The notes: generated from the sequence alone by a model not told the origin. Positions 35,931-48,210 are shown, counted from the first letter of the stretch. The stretch is 64,000 nt of DNA from Meandrina meandrites (GCA_963693305.1 OY855908.1:29150305-29214304), one strand, 5' to 3'. Numbers and translations: made by a program.

Positions 35931-35990
35931 GGGGCGTCGCGTGCCAACCACAAATGGTGAAGTTTGAATAAACGCGAAAGGAATAGGAAG

Positions 35991-35999
35991 CTTTTTATA
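35991..35999 (-). promoter_or_regulatory. TATA box of gene 2
   Basis: TATAAAAAG on the minus strand, about 60-69 nt before the start codon. This is the best TATA match of the three complete genes. Confidence 0.45.
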
Positions 36000-36929
36000 G
36001 CTCTTTTTATGTTAAATTCCTGAATATGTCACTCTTATTTTAAGATAATCAAACATCACGTGGAGCAACCGACGCAGTGCCCGCGGCGCTATCAAGTATT
36101 TAAGTGAAGTATTCCAGTCAAATCTTGAAAATCACAGTTTATCTCCATATTATAGAAACATTGAAAGAATATAACAGTTACAGAGTTTCTCTGAAACACT
36201 ATCGATTACTTTGTGTAAAGACGTCGTGGATTCAATGCACATTTTATGTTGACGATCATTTCCCTTTTCTAGTTAACTATTTATGACTTTCAATGGATAC
36301 ACCAATGAGATATGTTACATGATTCTGAAGAAGTGTTTGCAACCCATTGGAATAAACCAGCATAAGGACTATTACTTTCTTTCTTTACACTTAAACAGTT
36401 TCAGTGAAGGGAAAGAATTTATATTAGTTTAATTTAAAATCGAAAACATGCATCCAACCACTTAGTTTACAACGTTATGGCACGTTTTCATTCTAACACA
36501 AATTCAACCGCGTTAGGAACGATACGTTAAGTTTATTTTCTTCGCTTTTCTTGGCTTAATTTTGGCTTATTCAGTGCACCTGCTACGAATGGACCTATAG
36601 ATATGTTATGTTTCTCTTTTTTGATTAAATATTTATGGCTGTTTTTTTGACAATGCTGAAAAGTCTGTTTGTTTCAAACAGAAATTTAGAAGCTTTGAAT
36701 AAAGTTTAAACACAAATAGCAGAAATTCGTAATTTATATTGGAAACTTAATTTCATTCTCTCTTTTATGTCTGTGGAATAGAATAGCCTGACGGATACCA
36801 AAATAATCCTTCGAAGTCTTCCAAAATTAACAGAGAAAAATGTGACCAATGGCTTAGATGTAAGAATTATTCCACATACAAAAGCTTAAATTGTAGCGAA
36901 TTAAACCCTCTCTATATCAAGCTAGCGGG

Positions 36930-37180
36930 AGTATGGGAGGCCTAATGATTAGTACGTTGGACTCCGGATCGACAGGTCCGTGTTCGAGTCCTCGCCGGGG
37001 CACTGCGTTGTTGTTCTTGGGCAATACACTTTACTCTAATAGTGCCTCTCTCCACCCAGGTATATAAATAACAACAGGCGAATTTACTGCTGGGGGTAAC
37101 CCTGCGATGGACTAGCAATAGCATCCCATATCCTGGGGGAATAGAAATACCCGAGTCGCTTCATGCTACGAAAACCCAAG
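36930..37180 (+). mobile_element. tRNA-derived SINE in the upstream module of gene 2
   Basis: The head contains TAATGATTAGTACGTTGG (A-box region) and TGTTCGAGTCCT (B box). The body includes TTGTTCTTGGGCAATACACTT, TGGGGGTAACCCTGCGATGG and CGCTTCATGCTACG. The orthologous position in the flank at 2130-2240 lacks it. Confidence 0.75.
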
Positions 37181-37190
37181 AATTCACTGA

Positions 37191-37203
37191 GTTGCTAGGC
37201 AAC
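37191..37203. promoter_or_regulatory. X-box-like palindrome upstream of gene 2 (site 1)
   Basis: GTTGCTAGGCAAC immediately after the SINE insertion. Confidence 0.3.
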
Positions 37204-37586
37204 AGACTTATTTACTTTTTGTGCCAAAGTTTAATTTCGCAGTGATATCAGAATCTATGGTGAATGGTTCCCTTCTTGCACGAATTACTCTTTTATTCTT
37301 CAAGAAGGAGGAGTAAGTGGTGGTTGGGGAGTAATAAAACCAATGTTCTCAAACGCTGGAAGCCTCTAGCGAACTCAAAGAAAAACGTGTCAATAATTTA
37401 TTTCCAAACCGTTAACAACAGCGGATGTTCGTCCTTGCCATAAACATATTTAATAATTTAAGCTCCATTGCCTACATTCACAGTTTTCCTTTCAGCAAGT
37501 CAACTTCAACTTCAGCCGTTAGCAAACTTAAAATACTTCCATTAATGTTATGGCAAACATAAGCGGTTTTAGATAAAAAAAGCTGA

Positions 37587-37599
37587 GTTGCTAGGCAAC
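37587..37599. promoter_or_regulatory. X-box-like palindrome upstream of gene 2 (site 2)
   Basis: Second exact GTTGCTAGGCAAC, about 400 bp from the first, in the duplicated part of the module. Confidence 0.3.
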
Positions 37600-38260
37600 A
37601 GACAATTCCTTCTTGGGCCAAAGTTTCGCGCCAATATATATTAGAATATCACCTGCCACCGCTTCAACTTTTATTCTCTTGGTCGAATAACACTTTTCTT
37701 TTTCCTAAAAGTAGGAATTACTAGTGGCTGGGGAGTAATTGAACGAAAGTTCACAAACGCTGGGAGACTCTGAAGAAACTCAGAGGAAAAGGCGTCAATA
37801 ATTCCACGCACGTGAACCAAGCTATTAACAGCAGCGGATGTTTAACTTTGCCATAAACATATTTATGCAAAGAATAAAGAAGACTATCTACTTCAAGACT
37901 GTTTAAATCTCATTGAAAGAATTTAACAGTTACAGAGTTTCTCTGAAAGACTATCGATTACTTTGTGTAAAGACGTCGTGATTCAATACACATTTTATGT
38001 TGACGACCATTTCCCTTTTCTAGTTAACTATTTATGACTTTCAATGGATACACCAATGAGATATGTTGCATGATTCTGAAGAAGTGTTTGGAACCAGCCG
38101 CAACCAGATACTCTCTTCTCGATTCAAAGACAAGGGAGAAAAAGAAGAGGAAACTAGCTTGCGATCGAGAAGGTTTCTTGCCGGTTTCAGTCGTTAATAA
38201 TCGCGTGTAATTAGCGTCATGAGGCAGGGTACCTAATGAAGCTGAAAAATAACCCGTTAA

Positions 38261-38700
38261 TGAATAATGCCGCTTATTTCAAGAGAAATTTCTGCCTGCT
38301 TGAAAAAATCCGTTACACCAGTAACACCACGGATAACCTAAGCGTAATAAGACTGTTGAAACCCTTTATACATTACCCTTTATACATGTCAGCTTTTGTA
38401 ACAAGATGAAAATTTTTCTGGTGGTCAGTTTATGAAGGCCTTGAAACTTCACTAGCTAGGTCGCCAGATCGAATGGTTTCAAAAATATAATGAAACCTGA
38501 GAAGCATCTAAGCTGTGTTGAAATGAGACGTTCTCATACAGTCGTTTACCTTGACAAAATTTGAAATAAGCTTGAGTGAACAAATTCATTTTGACATTAA
38601 CCTACGAAAACTTTCACTTAATTACTTAAGTTCCCTCGCTCATTTTAGTCTGCCTTCCCTCCTTGTTAGTCATTTTGAGCTTCCATTTGTGAGTCATTTT
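38261..38700. other. Spacer between unit 2 and CniFL-type unit 2
   Basis: No gene seen. Its right end (38625-38700) contains a few copies of the 22-bp motif related to the satellite at 4435-6190, matching the border of the paralogous locus. Confidence 0.4.
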
Positions 38701-38738
38701 GAATGAACGAATGAATGAATGAATGAATGAATGAATGA
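38701..38738. repeat. (GAAT)n microsatellite
   Basis: Short counterpart of the 6361-6554 array, at the same place relative to the FReD pseudogene. Confidence 0.85.
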
Positions 38739-38769
38739 TCTGCAAAATTTTCTAAATCATGTTTTTACA

Positions 38770-39125
38770 ACATCAATGCATCGTTGACGAAGCGAGACCA
38801 TCCGTAAGTTATCGTTTTCTCTGTGACATAACTTTCGAGCTGTAATATTCAACTTACTGGACTAACGATGATTATATGGAATAGAGAGCAATTAACGTAA
38901 GGGAAAAGTGGGAAGGATCTACACAAGATTAATTATAATTATTACTTGCAGCGAAACTAAGTTTACAATCTTATAACATCAATAACTGAAAAAGAAAATG
39001 TCATTTTAAAATGCATAATAGCAATAATCAGTTCATTTTATTTTTAAACGAGCAATTACTGAAAGCTGTGATGAGCGAAGATCAGTGACATGTTGGAAAT
39101 CAAGTCACTAACAGGATTAATGTTG
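38770..39125 (-). repeat. 3' flank of CniFL-type unit 2
   Basis: Aligns with 7210-7372 plus 7803-7987. It contains the empty site (near 38945) of the MITE at 7375-7802. Confidence 0.6.
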
Positions 39126-39675
39126 TTAATGGTGTTCTTTCTTCGATGACGGCTTCAGTTTCATCTCAATGAATTTAAGTGAAAGAGTACTTCTGAAGTG
39201 GTGCCACATGGCTCCTCGGCCAGCAAGTGTGTTTCCCAGGTATTGTCCGTTTAGATTGGTGAAGCTACAACTCTTATACCACCAGGCGCCTGTTTCTGGC
39301 ACAGCACAGTTTAAACCACTCCAGTCATTATCTCTATCTTTTGCAGTAAACGCCATTTTATTATGATATCCTAACGAATCTTCTGCTGTACCTGAATATG
39401 AACCCACTTCAAGTCGATACTGCGCCTGCTCATCACTAATGTTGAACTTGCCATATTTGGCATACGCTTTAACTCCTTTCCAGTCCTCCAGCTCCACTCG
39501 TAGAGAGCTCGACCTAGAGGCCTTCAGCCGATGGATCTTGTCATTTCCTAACCAGAACTCAGCAGTCAGCGCAGTGCACATGTCACAGTATGGACGGTAA
39601 AGTTTTCTCTACCGTCTGGGTTGACAGAGTACAATCCACTTTGAGTATGGCCTGATTTGAACAGATCTGAACAAT
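39126..39675 (-). pseudogene. FReD exon pseudogene of CniFL-type unit 2
   Basis: The exon begins after a CTTAG acceptor with [15 protein letters not shown] two-base insertion (CATACTG for TACTG) then shifts the frame to an early stop. About 90 bp coding for the [11 protein letters not shown]...KAGFG segment are deleted. The stop codon is also changed, adding KKEHH. Downstream of the deletion the frame is open for 151 codons and keeps all ligand-face features (DRDNDW, NCAVPETG, SCSFTNLNG). A truncated product is conceivable but would lack the N-terminal subdomain. Confidence 0.8.
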
Positions 39676-40235
39676 CTAAGAAAAGAATATGCACGCTTTG
39701 AACGTTCTTTTCAGTTTAAATAATAATCAGATATAGTCGAACGTCCTGCCTTTATCGAAAGTGACAAAAATTCATAAAAACTCTACCTCCGTAATACGGA
39801 CACCTCTCGACTGTAAACTAAATATGAAGAGTTTCTGAAGATATCAGTGTACTTTAAAGAGATAGTAGGAAGGTGAAATGGAAGAAAATAAATACAATCA
39901 CGCTTTCTTGTCGCAAAATATTAGCACTGTGATTGAGGACGCTGTAACCAGCTTTTCATTTGTTATCTCGTGCTGGGAGAGCCAAGAAACAAGGGTTACG
40001 AATGATCCAAGTTTCAATCCTTTGATTATTATTGCTCGCTCTTTTCTTTTTCTCCCCTCCCCCCTCCCCTGATGTTCTCTCTCCTTAACGAGGGTGTTTG
40101 TTTTGGTGTTATTTAAGTGGTGGAGTCTAGTTTGCTAAATCGTAAAATTTAATGAATATTCATTGTGAAACAGCGAGTTATCTTGACAGATGTTGATGAT
40201 GCATCTGATATTATTTCCGAAGAAAAACATTGATA

Positions 40236-40421
40236 CAGTCAAAGCTCCCTTAACGGACACTCTCGTAAGCGGACAGCTCTACTTACGGCCACCTAGTCAA
40301 AACCCCGTTTTATTAAACTCCCGTACAAACTCTGTATTTTCACATTCTAGTAAGCGGCCAGCTCCAGTTACGGACACTTTTGTCGCGCCCCGAGGGTGTC
40401 CACTTACGAGAGCTTCGACTG
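40236..40421. mobile_element. 186-bp MITE with TA target duplication (pogo/Tigger-like ends)
   Basis: Begins CAGTCAAAGCTCCCTTAA and ends with the complement of CAGTCGAAGCTCTCGTAAG, flanked by TA. Internal copies of TAAGCGGACAGCTC and its complement extend the symmetry. The superfamily is inferred from the CAGT-type ends and TA site. Confidence 0.65.
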
Positions 40422-41570
40422 TAGTTGTGTATTTAGTATTACTTAGAAATCAAAACGAAGATAAAAAATAGGCACTCTCGGGACTCAGGGAAAGTCTCTA
40501 GAAACTTTACCTGCAAAAACGCTGATTTTTTTCGTACGTGTGCAAACACGCTCGCGTATCGGATTTCAAAGTCAATATGCAAATTTGTCAGGCTCACTCA
40601 AAAATCGCTCGCTACTTGAAAGCCATCGATAAAAAGCAAGACAAAAATGACCAAAAAGTTTTCTGAGACAAAATGTTATTCAAAGAAATGCCAAATTTGC
40701 TTTTAGAAGCCAAAAACAACTACTGTAATAAGCACTGTGGATGGCTGCCCAACCTTATTAGCCAGTGATGGTTATCTTGGGCAGGCATGCACTTTATTTT
40801 ATTTTTATTCTTGTCTGTTTTGTAACTTTAATTAATTAAGGGTACCAATAAAGTTGTTGTTGTTGTTGTAAAAACGTACGAACTTCCAGCGTGTACGGAA
40901 GCCACGCAATAGAGTTTTCCGTGCTTCGGCCGTTGTTTACTTGATTTCGCGACCGGAAAAATGTGCAGCTTTGCGTTTAGATTCTGAAAGTTATTTGAAT
41001 TAATACAAAATCTTCTGTTAAACAATACTTTCAAGACATATAAGCACTTAAAAATAGCATTTACCGGGCCATGGAATTGTCCAAATGTCGCAAAGCTTCA
41101 CTTGAAGTCAGCAAGTTCGGTTTTCATTTTCAAGCCGTAATTCGCATCGCTCTTTAGAATCAAAGGGTCGTGAACTCGAAAACTCATTTCGTCGCTTTTT
41201 AGACTGTGATGTCCATTATTTTTTTAGATTTGAGTATTCTTTGGCATATTTACTTTTCATTTTGAGCTCCATAAGGTCGATCGAGAAGCAACGATTGCCG
41301 AAAGGGTGGTAACGAGCATCTGAAATCACTTCCGTCTACGGTCCACAACTTCCGTCCACATCGTTCCCTCACGATATCTCCTTCATTGCGCTTTGCGCAT
41401 GGATGAGCTAAAAATCACTGATGTTTGCTTGAGTTGGTTGGTAGGAAGCTTGCTTGAGAAGTGATAGCTGTTGCTGTGTAGAAGCATGCTGGAGCAGATT
41501 AGAAGTAGTTTCATCTAATTTTCTCTTCTTCGTGCTGCTTGCTGTGAAGTCTATGTTATAAAGTTCAGAA

Positions 41571-42799
41571 TAATTAACAATTATTCACCGAAGTGGAGGT
41601 AAATGTCCACCACTTTCACCGACACTGAGGTGAATAATTGTTTTAGTATATACCACACAAGTTGAATAACTCAGGCGGGCCAAAACATTACTATCGGTAC
41701 CGAAAGCGACGCGCGAAGCCATTTTGTTTCTCTCCGGCTGCTCGGAGGTGAATAGTACTTTGCTAATCACCTCCGAGTTAACCAATCAGCGCGGGCGGAA
41801 AGCACTATTCACTTGTGTGGTATATACTAACACACATTAGTATATACACACTCAGTGATCTTGGCTATTCCAGCAATCTGATTGGTTCGCTATCTCGGGC
41901 TAATGCCGCATTATTCACTCGCTACAGAGTGGATAATGCATTATCCCATAAAACATAAACAAAATGGCCGGCGCAAACTCGCGTTTCGCTAGCGTTTCAG
42001 AATCAAAAATAGTGAGAATAAAAGACGACAGCGAGCCAGAAAACACCAAGAAGGCAACGAGCTCTGGCCTAAAAGTTTCTAAAGATAAGTGAAGAAGTCG
42101 TGTTTTGCAAACAAGTGTTTTTCAGTCTGTTTATCGAGATAATTACTGTGATCAATTCGACCTATCGCTAAATAGGCAGCAATTAATCTTCACGATTACA
42201 ATTTGTCTCATTACGAGTATTTTTGTAGACTGGTTTGCCTGAAAAAACAAATTTCTCACCGAAATCGAGGAAATAGAAAAAGAAGAATTGAAGTTTTATA
42301 TCTCCGTGAGAAAACAAGACAGGTCATATTACAACAAGGCAACACTCACCTCAATTCGAGCCGCCATTGACAGGCACCTTCGCAACGAGCCAAACAACAA
42401 GCCTTTCTCGATAACTTCGAAAACTTTGTTTGATCAGTTATCGATTTCCAAGCAGACTTTCGATTAAAGTTGCCGATTTGAACTGTGTAAAAGGACCATT
42501 TTGACGAGGACTTTATCGAAGATTGTGTATTTGCCATGTTAAAAGAATCTGTAAATAGTTTTGTACGTGTTTCACGCATGAATTGAGGCGTCAAATTAGA
42601 CGTCAATAAAATTGCCTTTCATAGGTTTCCTTTTGAAAATGTCTAGATTGTCTGTTTTGAGATCATTTCGTGTGTATATACTAAAACAATTATTCTTTTC
42701 AATCTCGGTGAATAGCGGCAGAATATTTACCTCGCCGCTACGCGGCTCGGTAAATATTCTGGCACTATTCAGCTCGATTTCAAAGAGTAATTGTTAATT
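41571..42799. mobile_element. 1.2-kb inverted-repeat element with a nested MITE
   Basis: The ends are TAATTAACAATTA and its complement, with further inverted matches inward (AATAATTGTTTTAGTATATAC). The right arm holds a hairpin of its own (GCAGAATATTTACC...GGTAAATATTCTG). A smaller element with ends TAGTATATACCACACAAGT occupies 41644-41829 inside the left arm. No transposase frame. Confidence 0.55.
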
Positions 42800-43602
42800 A
42801 TTAACAGGAGTTGGCATTATCCATTGGCATAGTACCTCTCCGATGAAAATGGAAATATCTGGAGTTGCTTTTCCAACGAATATGTTTCTGATCCAGACAG
42901 AAACGAAAAATTGATATGACTGAAGACTTTTGTATGCTTTTAGCTGCTCCTTGGTGTATCGACTAGATAAAGGTGTTTACAATGTCGGGGAACTCTATTT
43001 CTGGCCATTTCTCCTCTAATTTCGAGAAAAAAAATGAGCACTTACAGCATAAGGATCAATTCCTGCGATAATGTGGAGTTTTTCATTATGAATCGTTTTG
43101 TTTGGGGCGCTCAGTGAGTCACGATACCGGCGAAGGGACAGAAAATGATCGTCTTGAGTGGCCGCCATTTTGTTTTTATCTGGCATGCAAGATGGCGGCG
43201 TAGTTACCGTTGCTACGGGATCACGTGACTCGTGCAAAACCTTTATAGCAGCCAGCTTCAGCGGACAAAAGTATCCTTTGTAAATTTCCAGATGTAAAAA
43301 CTGTCACAGCCGAATTTAAGCTTGAAGGAACGAATTGAAAAGAGGAAGCACGTTTCTTATCATTGTATTATTCATGGTTGAAGAAAATTTCGTTCAAATG
43401 ATTATTTTCTTGCGAAATTGTCTGCATTAGATTGAAGAAAACGTTTGCGTCTGCAAAGAGCAAACAGACCATTATAAGCGAAAACACGGTCATTCCTCAT
43501 TTGTTTTAACTCTATTATTTCTTCAAAGCTTTTATTCTGATGACTACATTGTATAATTGCAACAACTTGTAAACTCTAGCTTGTAATGTAAGATAAACTT
43601 AC

Positions 43603-43795
43603 CAGGAGCATTCTTGATTATGCGTGGCTCCCTTGGCGGCGGCTTGGCCTCTGTAAGGTTTTCAAGAGCGTTTATTCTTTTTTTGTGCTCGTGTAACTCA
43701 AGCTCAACTCTTAAAAAGCCGGCGCAGTAGAACACAATGGACAACACAGAAATTATGGAAGCAAAGGAAGGCATGCTTTGCTTTTGAACAGCCAT
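43603..43795 (-). pseudogene. Orphan CniFL exon 1, unit 2
   Basis: Same 193-nt length, start codon and donor as the exon at 11878-11686. The protein starts MAVQKQSMPSFASIISVLSI, and its last third is diverged (INALENLTEAKPPPREPRI). Its open frame and membrane segment are preserved, although no collagen or Ig exon follows. It may be a relic, or it may be spliced to exons I cannot recognise. Confidence 0.65.
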
Positions 43796-44010
43796 AATTT
43801 CAGTGTTTTCAGTGTAGCATCAGTGTGTCAGCAATCCACAATTCTATGACGTAGTGAACTACTCTTTCAACCTGTTGCCATGTCATGCTAAACAAAGCTC
43901 ACCTCATAGAAAATAGGTCCGCTTGGCGTACGCGTATCAACTATTTTCCAGTTCGTACACTATCCTGATAAATGACATCCAATAACGGGAAAATATGAAC
44001 TCACAATTAG

Positions 44011-44408
44011 CCATGTTCTAAACGAGCAGGGGACTGGGTACGAACATATTTTCTCTTTGGTACAAACATTCAATATCGATTGAATTGAAAAACGGGGCAC
44101 ATCACCTAAAAGAGCTTTTAAAAATTAGTAAATTCACCAAATTTGACGGTTATTGGTTTAAACCCAAAGGCATGGTACACTTAGTATGGATTGGAGGGAC
44201 AGGCGTCCTCCAATCCATACTAAGCTCTCTTATTTTAAAAGTGTACCATGCCTTTGCGTTTAAACCAATAACCATCAACTTTGGTAAATTTGCTAATCTT
44301 TTGATGCTCTTTCAGATGAGGTGCCCATTTTCAATTCAATCGATATTGAATGTTTGTACCAAAGAGAAAATATGTTCGTACCCAGTCCCCTGCTCGTTTA
44401 GAACATGG
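44011..44408. mobile_element. 398-bp palindromic foldback element
   Basis: Arms of about 190 bp mirror each other around 44209. CCATGTTCTAAACGAGCAGG pairs with its complement at the far end, and TTAGTATGGATTGGAGG with its complement at the centre. The flanks read CACAATT on the left and AATTGACC on the right. The copy of this flank at 44655-44670 reads CACAATTGACC uninterrupted. The target duplication is therefore probably AATT. Confidence 0.8.
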
Positions 44409-44433
44409 CCAATTGACCTCGCTCCCAATGTGT

Positions 44434-44505
44434 GGCTTCATAGCTCAGTTGGTAGAGCATTGCACCGGTATCGCGGAGGTCACGGGTTCGAATCCCGTTG
44501 ACGCC
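44434..44505 (+). tRNA. tRNA-like sequence 1 (probably pseudo or SINE-type)
   Basis: 72 nt. Acceptor GGCTTCA pairs with TGACGCC with one mismatch. The D arm is GCTCAGTTGGTAGAGC and the T arm ACGGGTTCGAATCCCGT is perfect. The anticodon loop would read CCGGTAT with C in place of the invariant U33, and its stem is weak. Identity cannot be assigned safely; GGU (Thr) would be the formal reading. Confidence 0.4.
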
Positions 44506-44682
44506 CTGATTTTTTTCAGGCTTCTTTATTCCAATTGCTTAAATTGGAAATTCACTGCGAAGATCACATATCACCTTCATATATATCCGCAGTTCACATA
44601 TGGATCATTTCATATACATTACATCATTTCACTCCTTTCATGGGAAAATATGAACTCACAATTGACCTCGCTCCCAATGTGT

Positions 44683-44754
44683 GGCTTCATAGCTCAGTTG
44701 GTAGAGCATCGCACCGGTATCGCGGAGGTCACGGGTTCGAATTCCGCTGAAGCC
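44683..44754 (+). tRNA. tRNA-like sequence 2 (tandem copy)
   Basis: Copy of 44434-44505 lying 249 bp downstream within a tandem duplication that includes GACCTCGCTCCCAATG in front and TTTTTCAGGCTTCTTTATTC behind. The acceptor pairs perfectly (GGCTTCA/TGAAGCC) but the T stem has lost pairs (TTCCGC). Confidence 0.4.
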
Positions 44755-44839
44755 CTGATTTTTTCAGGCTTCTTTATTCCACTGAATTGCTTAAATTGAA
44801 AATTCACTGCGAAGATCACATATCACCTTCATAACGAAA

Positions 44840-46140
44840 GCCTTGGAATGCGAGCTTGGAAAGTGAAGCAGAAAGTGAAGCACTGGATAATTCAATTACA
44901 GAGATTTGGATCCAAATCATTATACCAAGCCAGACAAATGAGGCAATTAACAATAGCCAGCAAAAGTTAGAAAGATCTAGAAATATTTTGATTTTTTTCT
45001 ACAGCCAATTAGAAGCAAAACTCAAACTAATCGTCTCCGGCGTTTCTGCGGTTTGTACGCGGGTAGAATGTTTCTGCTTAGAGCTTTGATTCATTCATTA
45101 CTTTGTTTTCGTTATACGAGTGTCCGGGTGAAACCGAGTGCTTTAGATTTGCTTTTACCACGATCGCCAGTAAGTTAAATGTTCTAGAAACAGCACGTTT
45201 AATAAACTACCAAGTTTTTAACGCGACTCAATTTTTCTTGAAACAATTAGTGCTGTCATGTCACTTGATAGCTTAAGCGTCACGCTTCTGTCAACCATCT
45301 GACTTGACAAAGACAATACTGTCATGCTATCTGAAATGGCCAAATCAGAGGTAACGTATGTTGCAAAATTAACCCAAATCATGTTTTTCGTTCCTCATTC
45401 GTCTGATTCCATCTCTGTCTACACTACTCCTTGTTCCTATCCTTCGCGTTTTTCTATCTTAGCAAACTATTAGTTTGGGATTCTCTTAGATTAAAAAATA
45501 GCTCTGTACATCGCAAAACATGATGTAGTATTATGTCGTAACATAGCGGTTCCTATAGATGTAATGCTACTGTCAAGCTCGGTCACACCTATAGATGACA
45601 TCACAGCACTGCTAAACCTTCCGGCAGACCTAAAGCGCCAAAACCGCCCGTCAAGAAATCTCTCTGGGACCCAGCCTTGTAACAGAGCACGTGCTATCCT
45701 CCAAGGCGACCACGCCCTAAAAATCTATCGCTTTCCTACAACATCCACAGTTGTGTCGACTTGTGTGTTATTCCTTGAAGTACGTTTCTGAGAATTTAGA
45801 TTTGTATTGGACAAGCAAGACAGTGTCGTTGTTCAAGACGTACTTTTCATTACTTTGACTTGAGAAATAATACTTTTGTAATATATATATAATCAGATTA
45901 CCGGTCCTGAAGGAAACTCTGAACACAGTAGTATTCGTTTTCAATCATTAAACGAACAACTTGGCTTGTAAGACTTTCCAATGAATAGAACACAAGAAAA
46001 CGAAAGTGTTCACCAACAAAACGTAAAGCGCAAAGAAGATGAAAAGGCAATACTATTCTTAACAACACTCGCTTTTTTATTTTGTTACAGGCAAACAAAG
46101 TAGCGCCGAAGTTTCGTGGAACTTGATGCCAGGTTTGCGA
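44840..46140. repeat. Upstream flank of CniFL-type unit 2
   Basis: 44860-45600 matches 12100-12780. It includes the dispersed repeat (45420-45490) that borders the minisatellite at 18.3 kb, here without any 15-bp array. 45900-46080 matches part of 16600-16780. No gene was seen. Confidence 0.5.
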
Positions 46141-46149
46141 ATTAAAATT

Positions 46150-47640
46150 TTGAGTTTGCAGGTTGTGATTGGTTAGTGCGTGTGTGCACGTGTTTCATGA
46201 ACCAATCATTGCAAATCTCGGCAAAAACAAAACCATTAACCACACAAAAGTATTTCAAACGTTATTGCAAAAGAGTTGGTAATAGTAATCTGTCTGTAAA
46301 GTGGTTTTAAAACGACACCAAACAGTATTGTAACGACTTGTAAAGACGGTGTTATAATTTGCTTGTTATATGCAAATGAGTTCTATTATCGACAGCTAGC
46401 CTTTCATGCTGTAAATACATGTATAAACCATGTGCTTTCAATTTGACTATTTATAATTATTGCGTTATATTCCGTCTTAATTTTTTACCTTTTAGTACTT
46501 AAACTTTATACTTAGGTGATAACAGGTTTTTAGGCTGGGGACGCACCGAGTGAAAATTCTAATTCCGGGATAACTCGCTGGCTGCGGGAAGTTCGGGGTC
46601 TTCTGCAGCAAACAAAGACTACGTAGATGACTAGAACAGTAGACAGAACTTGGTTCCAACGTAGACTTTAATCTGTAGACAAATAATACTTTGCAGTAAA
46701 ACTCTATTGAATACCAACAAACATAAAAAACAAGCCTATTTACAAAGGATTGAACAAACATTTCTTTAACTCTATTGGATAGAACAAAATCTAAGCTTTG
46801 CAAAATAATACGGGTAACAAAAGGCTAGTGCAGATGACAGTTACACTTCAACGCTAATTGCAGTTATGATCTACGTGGGCTTTTCTTGTTTTCTATCTAT
46901 TCTTGCTCTCATACTGCTGATATAAGGATTGAACAAACATTTTTCTCTAACTTTCTCCGAACTAAAAACGACAAAAATCAAAGTACCTGAATCTAAACAT
47001 GAAACCAACTGATCAAAAGAACCGTTGGCAAATTATGTCTCTTATCATACTAACTTCTCGCGATTACTAAAAGTCACCTTACAATGACATTCTAATATTT
47101 CAGCGAAAAACGTTCAGACACTGTTCGGTCGTGAAACTTTAAACAATGATTTTTTACATGATTTTTTTTACATAATTTTTTTACAATACGCTATTGGCCT
47201 TAATTGAAAATGACGTAAAGGGATCCCGTTACGACGGAACCCTTCGCTATACGGACCGTAATGACCTCAACGATCATTGAACAAAACAACGGGCCACGGA
47301 CTGGAATCTCTCTAACAGTCCTTAAACTATATATCTGGTTACGGACCGGAATTTCTCAACGATCCTTTAACTCGGATCGTGGGCTCTCCTCGCCCTTCAT
47401 CAAGCATGACTAAAAACGCTAGAAACATTAATAGTAACAGAAATCTGAATGCCATTTAAACTCACTAAGGTTAAACTAATTTGAAAGTAAAATCTCAACA
47501 TGTTGTTGACAAAGACAAACTACGTGCACATCGGGTATTATTTATAGACGGTAATTCTTTGGCTCGTCGGGTGTAAACGTTTCTCAGATGACCTTTGAGC
47601 CATTACTTACTAAGTTAGATTAGTTGCTTGGCTACTAAAT
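46150..47640 (-). repeat. Distal 3' flank of FReD unit 3
   Basis: Counterpart of 20401-22330, with an internal deletion near 46345: the stretch matching 20585-20970 is missing. Confidence 0.6.
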
Positions 47641-47652
47641 TCGCTACTTATG

Positions 47653-47756
47653 GTCAGTCAGTCAGTCAGTCAGTCAGTCAGTCAGTCAGTCAGTCAGTCA
47701 GTCAGTCAGTCAGTCAGTCAGTCAGTCAGTCAGTCAATCAGTCAGTTACTTACTTA
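47653..47756. repeat. (GTCA)n microsatellite
   Basis: About 23 uninterrupted GTCA units, then GTCA/ATCA and TTAC remnants, in the same seed sequence as the arrays of units 1 and 4. The SQSVSQSV frame is an artefact. Confidence 0.95.
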
Positions 47757-48113
47757 TTTTTCTCTACTTCACTATACAAATTTACTCTAACAAGTATATA
47801 CCACAATGGATCGCAATCTTAGAACGAGCACCACGCCACATACATCGCTTTTCATTATTTATTTTCACGCAATAACATTTACAGTTTGGATTAGCGAAGT
47901 CGAACAGTTTTGATTGGATCCTGTACTGATTACAACTATTCCCTCTTTTTCCATAAATCAAAGGGTAATCGAATAGGTTAATTCATAAAAAAGAGATTAA
48001 ATGGAATGCTATAAGGATAACTAAAGGAATCTAAAATAAAATCTAACAGGTTCTAGGTTTGTGACAGATTAATTACAATAACTTGAAGAGAGACTAACTT
48101 GAGTACAGCGAAG

Positions 48114-48210
48114 TAGCCTGGGTACCACTCGTCTTCTGTTCGAGATCTTGAACGAGAGGCGCGTGAAAGCTTGCGTTCCCAGAAGGAATAAAGGACTGGT
48201 ACCCAGGTTA
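48114..48210. mobile_element. MITE-like element, ends TAGCCTGGGTACC (copy 2)
   Basis: 97 bp, with an extra internal segment (AAAGCTTGCG...AAGGAATAAA) relative to unit 1. Confidence 0.65.

Larger units (their letters stand above)
36000..38260 (-). repeat. Upstream module of gene 2
   Basis: Resembles 600-2560 in the same order (for example 36240-36900 with 890-1420 and 37180-37540 with 2240-2560). The X-box-bearing part occurs twice here (about 37160-37540 and 37570-37870). The far end, 38090-38260, is a copy of 450-620. Confidence 0.6.
39676..43602 (-). other. Region between the FReD pseudogene and CniFL exon 1, unit 2
   Basis: In the paralogous locus this interval holds the collagen and three Ig segments. 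None is recognisable here in any frame. The interval is instead occupied partly by small inverted-repeat transposons (40236-40421, 41571-42799). About 40430-41560 and 42800-43540 hold nothing recognisable apart from a (TTG)n tail at 40851-40869. Confidence 0.5.

Noticed and set aside
44434..44505. Functional tRNA-Thr(GGT) gene
   Set aside because: Position 33 is C, the anticodon stem is weak and the acceptor has a mismatch. Kept only as a tRNA-like sequence.
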